Shown: positions 8,941 through 18,245, counted from the stretch's first letter. The stretch is 64,000 nucleotides of DNA from Verrucomicrobiota bacterium (GCA_016871805.1 VHCG01000011.1:1-64000); one strand, 5' to 3'. Numbers and translations: made by a program. The notes: generated from the sequence alone by a model not told the origin.

Positions 8941-9834
8941 ATGTCAGGAGGCCTCTCAACCCATCTGCGCCGGATTCCCGCTGGAGTCCTGCAGTGGCTT
9001 GGCCCTGCCTTCATCGTCTTCTGGTGGGTCCGGGACCTCTCCTTCCAGTGGGCCGGCAATCCCGAATTCCAACATGGCTGGCTTGTCGCGGCTCTCACCG
9101 GATTCCTGATCTGGGACCGGCTCGAATCCGCACCGGTCGACGACTCACCGTCGACCTCCTACTGGCCTCTCGGCCTGGGCATCCTGGGTTTTCCCCTCGT
9201 CACGGTGGCCGAGCTCTATCGGATCGGCGTCGCTCGATCCCCCGCCCAGTGCATGTGCCTGAGCCTCGGATGCGCCCTGTTCCTCGTGGGCAACATCCTG
9301 TTGCTCCGCGGACCCAGGACGCTCCGCCACTTCGCCTTTCCCTTCCTGTTCTTCTTCCTCGCGGTACCGATCCCCAAGATCCTCTGGAACCCCATCGTCT
9401 TCACCCTTCAGTCTTGGGTCTCCATCCTCGATGTTGAACTGCTCAACCTCACTGGAATCCCGGCCGCACGTCAGGCCCATGTGATTCTCCTCCCGAACGG
9501 CCAGGTTGGCGTGGATGAGGCCTGCAGCGGAATCCGAAGCCTCCAGTCGAGCCTTATGGCCGCCCTGTTCATCACCGACCTGATCCTCCATCGCCTCTCG
9601 GCCAAGATCGCGTTTTTCTTCCTCGGTATCGCCCTTGCCGTTATCGGTAATCTAATTCGCTCTTACACCCTTTCAGTGCTCGCCTATCGTCACGGTATCG
9701 ATATCGTTGATAAATGGCATGACACCGCGGGATGGAGCATCCTTGGTTTCACCAGTGCCGGGGTCATTCTTTTGGCCTGGTTCATCAACCGCCTGGAAAA
9801 CGCACGCGCCGCTGAGTCCGGCGCGCAATCCTAA
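8941..9834 (+). CDS. Exosortase/archaeosortase family transpeptidase
   Basis: The 297-residue polytopic membrane protein has about eight hydrophobic helices. The exosortase catalytic residues are all in place: Cys195 in DEACSGIRSL, Arg240 in GNLIRSY and His260 in WHDTAGW. Exosortases cleave a C-terminal PEP-CTERM-like tripartite signal on secreted proteins and act at the cytoplasmic membrane. The ATG at 8941 is preferred, since the upstream in-frame segment (from 8776) is not membrane-like. The stop codon is one base before the ATG of the NusG-like gene. No EpsI domain is fused and no obvious PEP-CTERM substrate was found in the window. Confidence 0.92.
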   Translation: MSGGLSTHLRRIPAGVLQWLGPAFIVFWWVRDLSFQWAGNPEFQHGWLVAALTGFLIWDRLESAPVDDSPSTSYWPLGLGILGFPLVTVAELYRIGVARSPAQCMCLSLGCALFLVGNILLLRGPRTLRHFAFPFLFFFLAVPIPKILWNPIVFTLQSWVSILDVELLNLTGIPAARQAHVILLPNGQVGVDEACSGIRSLQSSLMAALFITDLILHRLSAKIAFFFLGIALAVIGNLIRSYTLSVLAYRHGIDIVDKWHDTAGWSILGFTSAGVILLAWFINRLENARAAESGAQS

Positions 9835-9835
9835 G

Positions 9836-10372
9836 ATGCGAGTTCCTGACCAAAAGGAGGTTGTGGATCGGCTCGAAATCCTGGACCAGGAGAACCTCTG
9901 GTTCGTCGCGCACGTCAGACCGAGGTGTGAAAAGAAACTTCAGGACTTCTGTCATCGGGAAGGGTATTCGACAACGTTACCGGTTTTCAAATCGGTCAAA
10001 AAATACCGTCGAAAGAAGGTCGACTTTCTGAAGCCCCTGTTTCCCGGATACCTGTTTGTTCACGTTGACCGGTTCTCTGCCTCGAAAATCCGTCAGAACC
10101 AGTATCTGGCGAACCTTCTGGAACCCCCGGATCAGTTCGAATTCGCCTCCCAGCTCCAACAGATCCTGGCGGCCTTGTCCTTGGATTCGGAGGTGCGGCT
10201 ATGTCCCAACATCGTCGAGGGACAGCGGGTCCGGATCAAACTGGGTCCACTCCGAGGCGTCGAAGGTGTGGTGATCCAGAGGCAGGGAGCCTTGGAAATC
10301 CAACTCCGTCTGGACTTCATCGGGCAGGCCGCCGCACTGCGCGTGGATGCAGATCAGGTCGAGCCTGTCTGA
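9836..10372 (+). CDS. NusG/RfaH-like transcription antiterminator
   Basis: The 178-residue protein has an NGN domain (about residues 20-120: LWFVAHVRPRCEKKLQDFC and PLFPGYLFVHVD) and a C-terminal KOW motif (about 132-165: EGQRVRIKLGPLRGVEGVV). It is a specialised paralogue and not the housekeeping NusG, which is normally found near secE and rplK. The start overlaps the end of the exosortase gene within one base (TAAGATG), so the two are translationally coupled. Such factors usually promote elongation through long polysaccharide operons. Here, however, the next gene (mnmG) is convergent, so its target must lie elsewhere. Confidence 0.88.
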   Translation: MRVPDQKEVVDRLEILDQENLWFVAHVRPRCEKKLQDFCHREGYSTTLPVFKSVKKYRRKKVDFLKPLFPGYLFVHVDRFSASKIRQNQYLANLLEPPDQFEFASQLQQILAALSLDSEVRLCPNIVEGQRVRIKLGPLRGVEGVVIQRQGALEIQLRLDFIGQAAALRVDADQVEPV

Positions 10373-10401
10373 GTGTGCCCCAAGGCGGAGCTGCTGGGAG
10401 C

Positions 10402-12357
10402 CTAGGCCGGTCCGCCACCCCCACAGTCGGCGGATCCACAGCCTTCCTCGGTTGATCCTCCTAGGCCCCGCTTGGCCCAGACGAGAACGAGACTGAGATC
10501 CGCGGGTGACACTCCAGAGATTCTAGACGCCTGTCCAAAGGTCCTGGGACGGATCTGACCCAGCTTCTGACGGGCCTCGTTCCGAAGTCCAGGAACCCGC
10601 CCAAAATCGAATCCCTCCGGAATCTCGCGTTCCTCCATCGTTCGGAAACGCTCAACCTCGGCGACCTGCCGTTGGATGTAGCCTGCGTACTTCACAGAGA
10701 ACTCGACCTGCGCGATCACCTCATCGGAAAGGTCCGTGCGGGCACCCTGAAGGTCGCGATAGGCGACCTCCGGTCGGCGGAGCAGTTCCTCCAAAGTGTC
10801 TTGCCCCCAACGTGTTGTGGAGATCCTTGCGAGTTCGTTGCGGATGGACGCCTCCTTTTCGACCACCCGGGCATGATGGGCTTCCGACAGGAGCCCCACC
10901 TCACGTCCCAACCCTGACAACCGCAGGTCGGCGTTGTCCTGTCGGAGCAGGAGCCGGTATTCCGCTCGGGAAGTGAACATCCGATAGGGTTCCGTGGTGC
11001 CTTTCGTCACAAGGTCATCGATCAAGACCCCGATGTAGGCCTGATCCCGGCCTAGGACGAGTGGCGACCTTCCCTGAACCCGCCGTGCCGCATTGATCCC
11101 CGCGATCAGGCCCTGTGCCGCAGCCTCCTCATAGCCAGAGGTTCCGTTGATCTGACCGGCAAGGAACAGGTTCCGACACACCTTGGTCTCAAGACTGGAG
11201 GCCAACTGCGTGGGATAGCTGAAGTCGTATTCCACGGCATAGGCGGGACGGAGGATCCCCGCGGATTCACACCCCACGATGGTTCGGACCATCTCGATCT
11301 GAACCTCGAAGGGCAGGCAGGTGGAGAATCCGTTGACGTAGATCTCGTCGGTGGCGACTCCCTCCGGCTCGAGGAATAGCTGGTGCTGGGGTTTGTCGGC
11401 AAAGCGGACAAACTTGTCCTCGATACTCGGACAGTACCGGGGACCTATGCCCTCGATGACCCCGGAGTACATGGGAGATTTGTGGAGATTCTTGAGGATG
11501 ATCTCCCGGGTCTTTTCCGTCGTGGTGGTGATCCAGCACGACAGCTGGCCGCCGATTCTATCGAGGATGGAGCCCGGAGGGTAGATCGAGGTCTGGTCGG
11601 CACGCTGATCCATCGGCCGCCCGTGTTCCACGTGGAACAACGGATCGTTCCAGACGTCCTCCTTCCAATAGGAGAACCAGGACGGTGGATCCTCACCCGG
11701 TTGGACTTCACATCGGCTAAAATCCAGAGACCGTTTGACCAGGCGCGGTGGGGTGCCGGTCTTGAGTCGACCCAATTCAAGGCCTGCCTCCTTGAGCGAT
11801 CCCGAGAGGCCCATCGAAGCGGCTTCGCCGGCTCGGCCACCGCTCTGCTGGTTGGATCCGACGTGCATCAGGCCCCGGAGAAAGGTCCCCGTGGTGACAA
11901 CCACCACCTCCGCCCGAAATCGAACCTCCAGCGCCGTGTCGACCCCAACAACCCGATCCCCTTCCCGGACCAAGGCGACAGTCTGGGCCTGTCGGCAGTC
12001 GAGGTTCGATTGCCGTTCACAGATCCACTTCATCCGGAACTGGTAGGCCTTCTTATCACACTGCGCCCGAGGTGCGCGCACTGAAGCGCCTTTGCGCATG
12101 TTCAGCATCCGGAACTGGATTCCGGTCAGATCCGTGGTCTTCCCCATCTCCCCGCCCAGAGCATCGATCTCCCGGACCAGATGTCCCTTGGCCAGTCCAC
12201 CGATCGCCGGGTTGCACGACATCTGACCGATCGTGTCCAGATTTGTGGTCAACAACAGGGTCTGACACCCCATTCGGGCCGAGGCCAAGGCGGCCTCCAC
12301 ACCGGCATGCCCCGCGCCAACGACGATGACGTCGTATCGCTTCGGATACTCGAACAT
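10402..12357 (-). CDS. mnmG: tRNA uridine-5-carboxymethylaminomethyl modification enzyme, FAD subunit
   Basis: MnmG with MnmE adds the cmnm5 group to wobble U34. The 651-residue product carries the FAD-binding GAGHAGVEAALASARMG at residues 14-30, the conserved PAIGGLAKGHLVREIDALGG, the loop CDKKAYQFRMK, the second FAD region NLFLAGQINGTSGYEEAA, and the C-terminal helical domain that binds MnmE. Starting MFEYPKRYDVIVVG fits the family. A parS-type palindrome sits inside the gene (11624-11639) and encodes the peptide FHVEH, and another lies just upstream. In many bacteria gidA/mnmG lies near parAB and the origin; here no parA, parB or rsmG is adjacent. Confidence 0.96.
   Translation of the reverse strand: MFEYPKRYDVIVVGAGHAGVEAALASARMGCQTLLLTTNLDTIGQMSCNPAIGGLAKGHLVREIDALGGEMGKTTDLTGIQFRMLNMRKGASVRAPRAQCDKKAYQFRMKWICERQSNLDCRQAQTVALVREGDRVVGVDTALEVRFRAEVVVVTTGTFLRGLMHVGSNQQSGGRAGEAASMGLSGSLKEAGLELGRLKTGTPPRLVKRSLDFSRCEVQPGEDPPSWFSYWKEDVWNDPLFHVEHGRPMDQRADQTSIYPPGSILDRIGGQLSCWITTTTEKTREIILKNLHKSPMYSGVIEGIGPRYCPSIEDKFVRFADKPQHQLFLEPEGVATDEIYVNGFSTCLPFEVQIEMVRTIVGCESAGILRPAYAVEYDFSYPTQLASSLETKVCRNLFLAGQINGTSGYEEAAAQGLIAGINAARRVQGRSPLVLGRDQAYIGVLIDDLVTKGTTEPYRMFTSRAEYRLLLRQDNADLRLSGLGREVGLLSEAHHARVVEKEASIRNELARISTTRWGQDTLEELLRRPEVAYRDLQGARTDLSDEVIAQVEFSVKYAGYIQRQVAEVERFRTMEEREIPEGFDFGRVPGLRNEARQKLGQIRPRTFGQASRISGVSPADLSLVLVWAKRGLGGSTEEGCGSADCGGGGPA
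11624..11639. other. parS-type centromere site inside mnmG
   Basis: The 16-base sequence TGTTCCACGTGGAACA is a perfect palindrome and matches the bacterial chromosomal parS consensus (TGTTnCACGTGnAACA) bound by ParB. It is embedded in the mnmG reading frame. An identical core occurs at 12387-12402. Confidence 0.85.
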
Positions 12358-12383
12358 GCCGTCAGGTTAGACCCAAACCCGGG

Positions 12384-12405
12384 TTGTGTTCCACGTGGAA
12401 CACAA
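12384..12405. other. parS-type centromere site upstream of mnmG
   Basis: A perfect palindrome of 22 bases is centred on CACGTG. Its inner 16 bases (12387-12402) are TGTTCCACGTGGAACA, identical to the copy within mnmG 763 bases away. It lies 27 bases upstream of the mnmG start codon, so ParB bound here could also affect mnmG transcription. That effect is an inference. Confidence 0.88.
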
Positions 12406-12423
12406 GACCGGCTTCTCTCGGCC

Positions 12424-12798
12424 TTACTCCCCCCGCCACAACCTGACGCCCAACACTCCCGCTACTCCCGCGACACCGATCAGGATGCTTCCGAGAATCA
12501 GTACCTTTCCGATTTCACGGGTACCCACGCTGAGGAGGAGTCCGGCCGTAGCCACCAGCACGACGTCCAAACCGAACAGGACCGCCGGGATCCAACCCGG
12601 GGTGGGTGGCATTCGGGTCACCTTAACAGCCGGAGTCGGGTCCTGGACACGCACCTCAACCGCGGGTTCAGTCGTCGGTCTTTCGGGTGTCCTGAGGAAC
12701 AATCGAACCGCCCCTTCGGGGCCCTCATGGGTCTTCCCAGGAGTCGGCGAAGGCTCCATCAACGTTTCCAAACTCTTGCCTAGACCGGTTCGCCTCAT
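12424..12798 (-). CDS. Small two-helix membrane protein, unknown function
   Basis: The 124-residue product from the ATG at 12798 begins MRRTGLGKSLETLM. A Pro/Glu/Thr-rich linker follows, then two C-terminal transmembrane helices (WIPAVLFGLDVVLVATAGLLL and VLILGSILIGVAGVAGVLG), and it ends RLWRGE. A GTG at 12921 would add 41 residues. No family is recognised. It is transcribed toward mnmG, separated from it by the parS palindrome, and may share a promoter region with the divergent epimerase gene. No clear ribosome binding site was seen at either start, so the start is uncertain. Confidence 0.55.
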   Translation of the reverse strand: MRRTGLGKSLETLMEPSPTPGKTHEGPEGAVRLFLRTPERPTTEPAVEVRVQDPTPAVKVTRMPPTPGWIPAVLFGLDVVLVATAGLLLSVGTREIGKVLILGSILIGVAGVAGVLGVRLWRGE

Positions 12799-12932
12799 GT
12801 TGAGGACGAGGCTGACAAACCGACCCTGCAGGAACAATCCAGAGTTATCCACCGTCTGTTCGCCCACACTGGATTCTAGGCTGGTTTCAATCGCCCTAGG
12901 TACCCACCCTTCAACTCCCACTGCGTTATTCC

Positions 12933-13886
12933 ATGGCGACCCCTCCGTTCCCAGAGGCTCCGATCGAAATCATTGATTCCCACACCGGCGGTGAGCCCAC
13001 CCGGCTTGTCCTTTCAGGCGGCCCCCCTTTGGGTCCGGGTTCCTGTCAGGAACGTCTCGCCGAATTCCGGAACCGCTTCGACCCCTACAGATCCGCCATC
13101 GTCAATGAGCCGCGGGGTTCCGATGTTCTCGTAGGGGCTTTGCTCGTCCCGCCCACGCTTCCGGAAACCCTCGGAGGGGTCCTCTTCTTCAACAATGTCG
13201 GATATCTGGGAATGTGTGGCCACGGCACCATCGGGGTGATTGCGAGTCTTCATCACCTCGGTCGGATCGCCCCCGGTGTCCATCGTCTCGAGACTCCGGT
13301 CGGTCTCGTCTCCTTGCTTCTCCATGACGATGGTCGGGTCTCCCTCGACAATGTGCCGAGCTACCGGACGGCCCATCGGGTTTCGATCCAGATTCCTGGG
13401 TTTTCTTCTCCCGTGGTCGGCGACGTCGCCTGGGGTGGCAATTGGTTCTTTCTCGTTCGGGAACCCCACCTGGACCTGTCCCTTGACCGGATCGACTCCC
13501 TCACGGAAGTGGCCTGGGCAATTCGGAACCACCTCAACCGCAATGGATTTCCTGAGATCGACCATATTGAGCTGTTCTCGGACGGGTCTCCTGGGGCGAA
13601 TTCGAGGAACTTCGTCCTGTGTCCTGGCAATGCCTACGACCGTTCCCCCTGCGGCACGGGCACCAGCGCTAAGCTGGCTTGTCTTGCCACCGACGGTGTC
13701 CTGGAGGAGGGGGCCCTCTGGGTCCAGGAAAGCATTGTTGGCTCCCGGTTCACCGGGTCGTATCGATGGATCGATCGATCCAAGGGCGTGATCCTCCCGA
13801 CTCTGTCTGGATCGGCCTTCGTCACGGCTCGCTCCTCCCTCCTGCTCCATCCTGCGGACCCCTTTGTCTGGGGCATCCGACATTGA
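12933..13886 (+). CDS. Proline racemase-family enzyme, probable 4-hydroxyproline 2-epimerase
   Basis: The 317-residue product has both catalytic cysteines of the family: Cys95 in MCGHGTIG and Cys240 in [10 protein letters not shown]. Other supporting motifs are the N-terminal [13 protein letters not shown] and the late [12 protein letters not shown]. The presence of both cysteines separates it from hydroxyproline dehydratases, which replace one. The choice of 4-hydroxyproline epimerase over proline racemase follows the GHGTIG and CGTGTSA contexts and is moderately secure. No other hydroxyproline-degradation gene (D-Hyp oxidase or deaminase) is nearby. It may therefore act on peptidyl or scavenged hydroxyproline in a pathway encoded elsewhere. 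Confidence 0.88.
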   Translation: MATPPFPEAPIEIIDSHTGGEPTRLVLSGGPPLGPGSCQERLAEFRNRFDPYRSAIVNEPRGSDVLVGALLVPPTLPETLGGVLFFNNVGYLGMCGHGTIGVIASLHHLGRIAPGVHRLETPVGLVSLLLHDDGRVSLDNVPSYRTAHRVSIQIPGFSSPVVGDVAWGGNWFFLVREPHLDLSLDRIDSLTEVAWAIRNHLNRNGFPEIDHIELFSDGSPGANSRNFVLCPGNAYDRSPCGTGTSAKLACLATDGVLEEGALWVQESIVGSRFTGSYRWIDRSKGVILPTLSGSAFVTARSSLLLHPADPFVWGIRH

Positions 13887-13938
13887 TGCCATCGCTGTGC
13901 GGCACCGATCTAACCAACCCAAGTGCCTCAAGCCTCCC

Positions 13939-14769
13939 TCACCGCTTGGCCTGGAGCGCCAGGGCACAGGCGAGTCGACGGGCACTCTCCGGCGCCAAGT
14001 GGAGCCCATCCGAATACCGAATAGGCTCAGCCCATTCGAGGCTTTGACGATAAAGGTCGATCGTCGGAAGTCCTAGGTCTTTGACCAACAGATCCACATC
14101 ATCCTGCCCCTTCGGATCGACCGGATTCTCCCGACCCACAGGAAGCCGGATCATGACGACCTTGGTCCCTCGCGCCTCCAATTCGTGGACCGCCCGGATC
14201 AATTCCTCAGGGCGAGGAACCGTTTTTAAGACTCCGCTAGGGTTAACCGGGCCTTTGGCTTCGGTTACTTGGCCCCCTTCCTGATGCTGATGGGATTTCA
14301 ACCATCCATACAGGACCGTTGTGGGCCGGCTGTCCGCTTTCGTTAACGTTACTTCACTGTGCAAACGTCGATCCATGCCTTGGGACAGGGCGAGCAGCTG
14401 GTGATCATTGGCCCGGACGGGGTTCCACAGTCGATGGGCTTCGAGGAGGACCAGATCGGGTGTCTTGGGCTGGCCGAGGGTCAGTTGGAGGCCGGTGATT
14501 GGACTGGCACCGTCGAGACTAAGATTAACGATATTCTCAAGGCCTGAACCTTTGAAATAGCTAGGGAGAAGCCGTCCGGCAATGGAAGTCCCCACGATCA
14601 GGCACTTGGGTTTCGGGCCTTCGAGGAACCGTTCGATCCTCATCCGGTTCGCCGTGTAGTTGGTTTCGGCGAGCTCCGGCTTCGGCAACTGGATTCGGAC
14701 AACACTCCAGAGGCCACACAAGACCGCGGCCACGATCAGGATCCTGAGCGATTGGGATGCGGACTGCAT
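13939..14769 (-). CDS. Membrane-anchored SGNH-hydrolase-like protein, partner of MBOAT
   Basis: This 276-residue protein has one N-terminal membrane anchor (ILIVAAVLCGLWSVV) and an extracytoplasmic SGNH-like domain. Block I is IVGTSIAGRL with Ser62, and the final block is SDGLHLAPESARRLA with Asp254 and His257, so the Ser-Asp-His triad is intact. It starts 4 bases after the MBOAT gene ends on the same strand. In alginate, DltB/DltD and related systems an MBOAT protein moves acyl groups across the membrane and an SGNH-type protein (AlgJ/AlgX/DltD-like) transfers them to the polymer. That role is inferred here from architecture and pairing; the acceptor is unknown. Confidence 0.7.
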   Translation of the reverse strand: MQSASQSLRILIVAAVLCGLWSVVRIQLPKPELAETNYTANRMRIERFLEGPKPKCLIVGTSIAGRLLPSYFKGSGLENIVNLSLDGASPITGLQLTLGQPKTPDLVLLEAHRLWNPVRANDHQLLALSQGMDRRLHSEVTLTKADSRPTTVLYGWLKSHQHQEGGQVTEAKGPVNPSGVLKTVPRPEELIRAVHELEARGTKVVMIRLPVGRENPVDPKGQDDVDLLVKDLGLPTIDLYRQSLEWAEPIRYSDGLHLAPESARRLACALALQAKR

Positions 14770-14773
14770 GAGT

Positions 14774-16216
14774 TCAGAATTGGAAGTAGATGAACTCTCC
14801 CGGAGGTCCGGAGTTGGTGAGGATCAGGAAGAGCATGGAACCGTGGAGGACGACCGTGACCCGATCCGAGGTCTGCCGAGACCACGTCCGACGCCAGGGT
14901 TCGATGGCTCCCCAGAGGTGCCAGAGGACGACGGGGAGGGAGAAGCAGGCGATCACATACAGGGCCTGGACCTGGGGAGGACCGCCTTGGGTTGCGAGGG
15001 TACGAAGGTAAAGAACCGCTTGGCCAAATTCAGGGAGCTGGAAGAGGAGCCACAGAAAGGTCACGGCGGTGAAGCAGAGGAATGCCTGAAGGATCGACAG
15101 GAGGGACCAAGGCCTCGAATCCGAGACTCGGTGACGCCCGGTCAGCCGTTCCAAGGCCAGCAGAACGCCATGGGCCGTTCCCCAGACGGCATAGCTCCAC
15201 GCGGCCCCATGCCAGAGTCCACCCAGGAACATCACAAGGAACAGGTTCTGATAGGTCCTCCATTCACCGCTCCGGTTGCCTCCCAGAGGGATGTACAGAT
15301 ACTCGCGGAGCCAGGACGACAGGGTCATGTGCCACCGCCTCCAGAACTCGGTGATGCTGCGGCTGAGATACGGGTGGTTGAAGTTCGCGGGCAGTTCGTA
15401 CCCGAACAACCGGGCCAATCCGATGGCGATGAGCGAATACCCGGCGAAGTCGGCTAGGAGCTGGAACGAGAAGGCGTAGACGAGCGCGGCCAGATTGATG
15501 CTGGGGAGGTCGAGGAATTCCGGGTATCGGATGGCCGCCGTCACCTCCTTCAGATTGTCCGCCACTACCATCTTGAGGAAGAAGCCCAGGATGAGGGTCT
15601 TCACGGAGGCATCCCAAGGGATCTGGGTCAGGCGCTTGGGGCCGATCTGGTGGAAGAATTCGCCGGCCTTCACGATCGGACCCGCCACCAGCTGCGGGAA
15701 GAACGCCTTGAAGAAGGTGACGTTGCCGTAGTGGCGTCCCACTCGGCCGCCACCATCCTCCCCGGGAAGTCCTGGGATGCCCTTCGATCCGGCATGCCAC
15801 GCATCGACGACGAGACTGATCCCTTGGAAGGTGAAGAAGGAAATGCCGACGGGCAGGGGAATGCTGCTGAGCCAGGGTCCGATCAGGCTCCAGAGCGCCT
15901 CGGGCAGGACCAGTCTTCCTATGAGCGCCGCATACTTGAAGAATCCAAGGGTTCCCAGGTTGAAGACCAGGGCCCAGAGAAGCACCTGCCTTCGTTGCCG
16001 ATCCGTCTGCCCAGATCTGAACAGGGCCCACGAGGCGGCACTGTTGACCCAACAGGCGATGGCCAGCAGCGGAATGAGGCGGGGATGGCTCCAACCGTAG
16101 AAGATGAAGCTGCTGAGCGTCAGCACCCCGACCTGCCAGCCCTGGCTTCGACCCAGGTAGTGCAGGGCGAACACCACCGGCAGAAAGAGGGCGAACGGCC
16201 AGCTGACGAAGGACAT
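14774..16216 (-). CDS. MBOAT-family O-acyltransferase (AlgI-like)
   Basis: The 480-residue membrane protein has about ten to twelve helices. The AlgI/DltB-type hallmarks are PVGISFFTFQGIS, the SITEFWRRWHMTLSSWLREYLYIPLGGNR region (His296), and the catalytic-site motif LGGLWHGAAW with His336. Such proteins take acyl groups from a cytoplasmic donor and pass them across the membrane for O-acylation of exported polysaccharide. The SGNH-like gene follows at once on the same strand. The divergent asnB and glycosyltransferase genes next door support a surface-glycan role. Confidence 0.9.
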   Translation of the reverse strand: MSFVSWPFALFLPVVFALHYLGRSQGWQVGVLTLSSFIFYGWSHPRLIPLLAIACWVNSAASWALFRSGQTDRQRRQVLLWALVFNLGTLGFFKYAALIGRLVLPEALWSLIGPWLSSIPLPVGISFFTFQGISLVVDAWHAGSKGIPGLPGEDGGGRVGRHYGNVTFFKAFFPQLVAGPIVKAGEFFHQIGPKRLTQIPWDASVKTLILGFFLKMVVADNLKEVTAAIRYPEFLDLPSINLAALVYAFSFQLLADFAGYSLIAIGLARLFGYELPANFNHPYLSRSITEFWRRWHMTLSSWLREYLYIPLGGNRSGEWRTYQNLFLVMFLGGLWHGAAWSYAVWGTAHGVLLALERLTGRHRVSDSRPWSLLSILQAFLCFTAVTFLWLLFQLPEFGQAVLYLRTLATQGGPPQVQALYVIACFSLPVVLWHLWGAIEPWRRTWSRQTSDRVTVVLHGSMLFLILTNSGPPGEFIYFQF

Positions 16217-16367
16217 GGTGAATCGAAGGTGGCCTAGCTAAAAGGCAGGCGGTGTGGCGAACAAGCCGTTTCGGGGCAGGGGAGCGTTGCCTCAGTTCCG
16301 CCGACTATCGGATTGAGTGGGTCGCCGACATCGGGACACTCGTGACGGCGTTCCGCGCCTATCTCGA

Positions 16368-18245
16368 ATGTGCGGCATCTGCGGCATCTGGAACTTTGGC
16401 TCGGACGAACCGGTGGATCGGGACGTCGTCGCCGCCATGACCCGACGGATCCTTCACCGGGGTCCGGATGAGGAGGGGGTCCATGTCGAAGGCCCTCTCG
16501 GACTCGGATTCCGGCGACTGAGTATCGTCGATCTCGCCCACAGCCATCAGCCGATGTCGAACGCCGACCGTTCGGCGTGGATCACGTTCAACGGTGAGAT
16601 CTACAACTTCCGGGAGCTAAGGCAGGGACTCGAAACCCTATTCGCGTTCCACACCTCGGGCGATACCGAGACGCTGCTGCATCTTCTCGAGTGGAAGGGA
16701 TCGGCGGCCCTCTCGGATCTGGTTGGGATGTTTGCGTTCGCTTTCTGGGATGCGACCCAACGCTCGCTGCTCCTCGCGGTCGATCGTTTCGGAAAGAAAC
16801 CTCTCTACTACTCGATCCATGGGGGACGCGTGATCTTCGGATCGGAGCTGAAGGTCTTCCGGGATGTCCCTGGACTTGATCTCGATCTGGACCCCGAGGC
16901 TCTCGACGAGTTCCTGTGCTCGGGATTCGTCAACGCACCCCGGTCGATCTTCCGGACCATCCGTAAGGTTCCCCCGGGTCACTTCCTCAAGGTCGATTCC
17001 TCGGGGCGTGTCGAACTCCATTGCTATTGGCAGCCCTCGTTCGGGTCGCCGGATTCCTTCCGGGACGACCCTCCTGAAATCCTCGCCTCAGGGCTCAGAC
17101 TCCTTCTTGAGGAGGCGGTCGGGTGTCGTCTGATGAGCGAGGTCCCCCTGGGCGCCTTCCTCAGCGGTGGTCTGGATAGCAGTGCAGTTGTGGCCCTGAT
17201 GGCGCGTCGCCTGTCCCATCGGGTCCAGACGTTCTCGATCGGGTTCGAGGACGACCCGAATGACGAGAGCCAGTTTTCGGCACTGATGGCCCGCCACTGC
17301 GGAACACTCCACACCCATGAGGTGTTGTCGCCTCGCCAATTGATGGACTGGGTGCCGGGGCTCATCGAGCACATGGATGAACCTTTCGCTGACGATTCGA
17401 TCATCCCGACCTGGTTCGTCTCCAAGGTGGCGCGACAGGCCGTGACGGTCTGTCTGAGCGGGGACGGTGGCGACGAGATCTTCGGAGGGTACACCTGGTA
17501 TCGTCGAGCCTGGCGTCAGGACCGGCTGCGTCGAAGCGTGCCCTCTCCGTTGAGATCCGTGGTGGCACCGGTCGGCCGGATTCTGCCGCGGAAGTACGGT
17601 GACTACATAGCCCGGATCCATCAGGACCCCGCCATCTGGCGAATCTCGAGTCCCTATTTCCCAACACCGTTGAGGCATGCGCTGTACCGGCCCGAGTTCT
17701 CAAGACACCTCGGTGGTTTCGATGCCGACCGGGATCGATACGGGACAATCCCGGACGCCGGGTCTCTTCCTCTGCTCTCCCGGCTTCAGTCGCTCGACAT
17801 CTCGGGCTACCTGCCCGGTGGTATCCTGGTGAAGGTCGACCGCCTCTCGATGAAGGAGTCGCTCGAGGTGCGATGTCCGCTCCTCGATCATCGGATTTTC
17901 GAGTACATGTCCCGGATTTCCCCTGATGTGAAACTTAACGCCTCAGGTTCCAAGTGGCTGTTCCAACAGGCGCACCAGGATGTGCTGCCTCCCGACATCC
18001 TCCGCCGCCGGAAACGAGGCTTTGATGTCCCTCTGCTGCGCTGGTTGTCCGGTCCTCTGACCCCGCTTCTTGAGGACCTCCGTTCCGCCCCTTCGCTTGT
18101 CCTGCATCGCTGGCTGGAGCCGTCGGTCGTCACCCGCATCCTTTCTTCGAAACGTCCCACCGACCTCTCCCAGGCCAGCCGCATGTGGAGCCTGGTCTGT
18201 CTGGAGCTGTGGGCCCGATCCTGGTTCGCGTCAACCCGTCCATGA
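16368..18245 (+). CDS. asnB: Asparagine synthase (glutamine-hydrolysing) family amidotransferase
   Basis: The 625-residue product starts MCGICGIW, so Cys2 is available as the N-terminal glutaminase nucleophile. The glutaminase half includes RRLSIVDL and FNGEIYN. The synthetase half has the pyrophosphate-loop SGGLDSS beginning at residue 266, and later CLSGDGGDEIFGGY and KVDRLSMKESLEVRCPLLDH. Asparagine synthesis is the base function, but members next to glycosyltransferases and exosortase genes often serve polysaccharide amidation. The stop overlaps the ATG of a GT4 gene by ATGA, which favours such a role here. The ATG at 16368 is fixed by the need for Cys at position 2. Confidence 0.93.
   Translation: MCGICGIWNFGSDEPVDRDVVAAMTRRILHRGPDEEGVHVEGPLGLGFRRLSIVDLAHSHQPMSNADRSAWITFNGEIYNFRELRQGLETLFAFHTSGDTETLLHLLEWKGSAALSDLVGMFAFAFWDATQRSLLLAVDRFGKKPLYYSIHGGRVIFGSELKVFRDVPGLDLDLDPEALDEFLCSGFVNAPRSIFRTIRKVPPGHFLKVDSSGRVELHCYWQPSFGSPDSFRDDPPEILASGLRLLLEEAVGCRLMSEVPLGAFLSGGLDSSAVVALMARRLSHRVQTFSIGFEDDPNDESQFSALMARHCGTLHTHEVLSPRQLMDWVPGLIEHMDEPFADDSIIPTWFVSKVARQAVTVCLSGDGGDEIFGGYTWYRRAWRQDRLRRSVPSPLRSVVAPVGRILPRKYGDYIARIHQDPAIWRISSPYFPTPLRHALYRPEFSRHLGGFDADRDRYGTIPDAGSLPLLSRLQSLDISGYLPGGILVKVDRLSMKESLEVRCPLLDHRIFEYMSRISPDVKLNASGSKWLFQQAHQDVLPPDILRRRKRGFDVPLLRWLSGPLTPLLEDLRSAPSLVLHRWLEPSVVTRILSSKRPTDLSQASRMWSLVCLELWARSWFASTRP

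Noticed and set aside
12845-12853. TTATCCACC, resembling a DnaA box
   Set aside because: It is a single site with one mismatch to TTATNCACA, with no cluster or AT-rich unwinding region around it, so no origin is called here.
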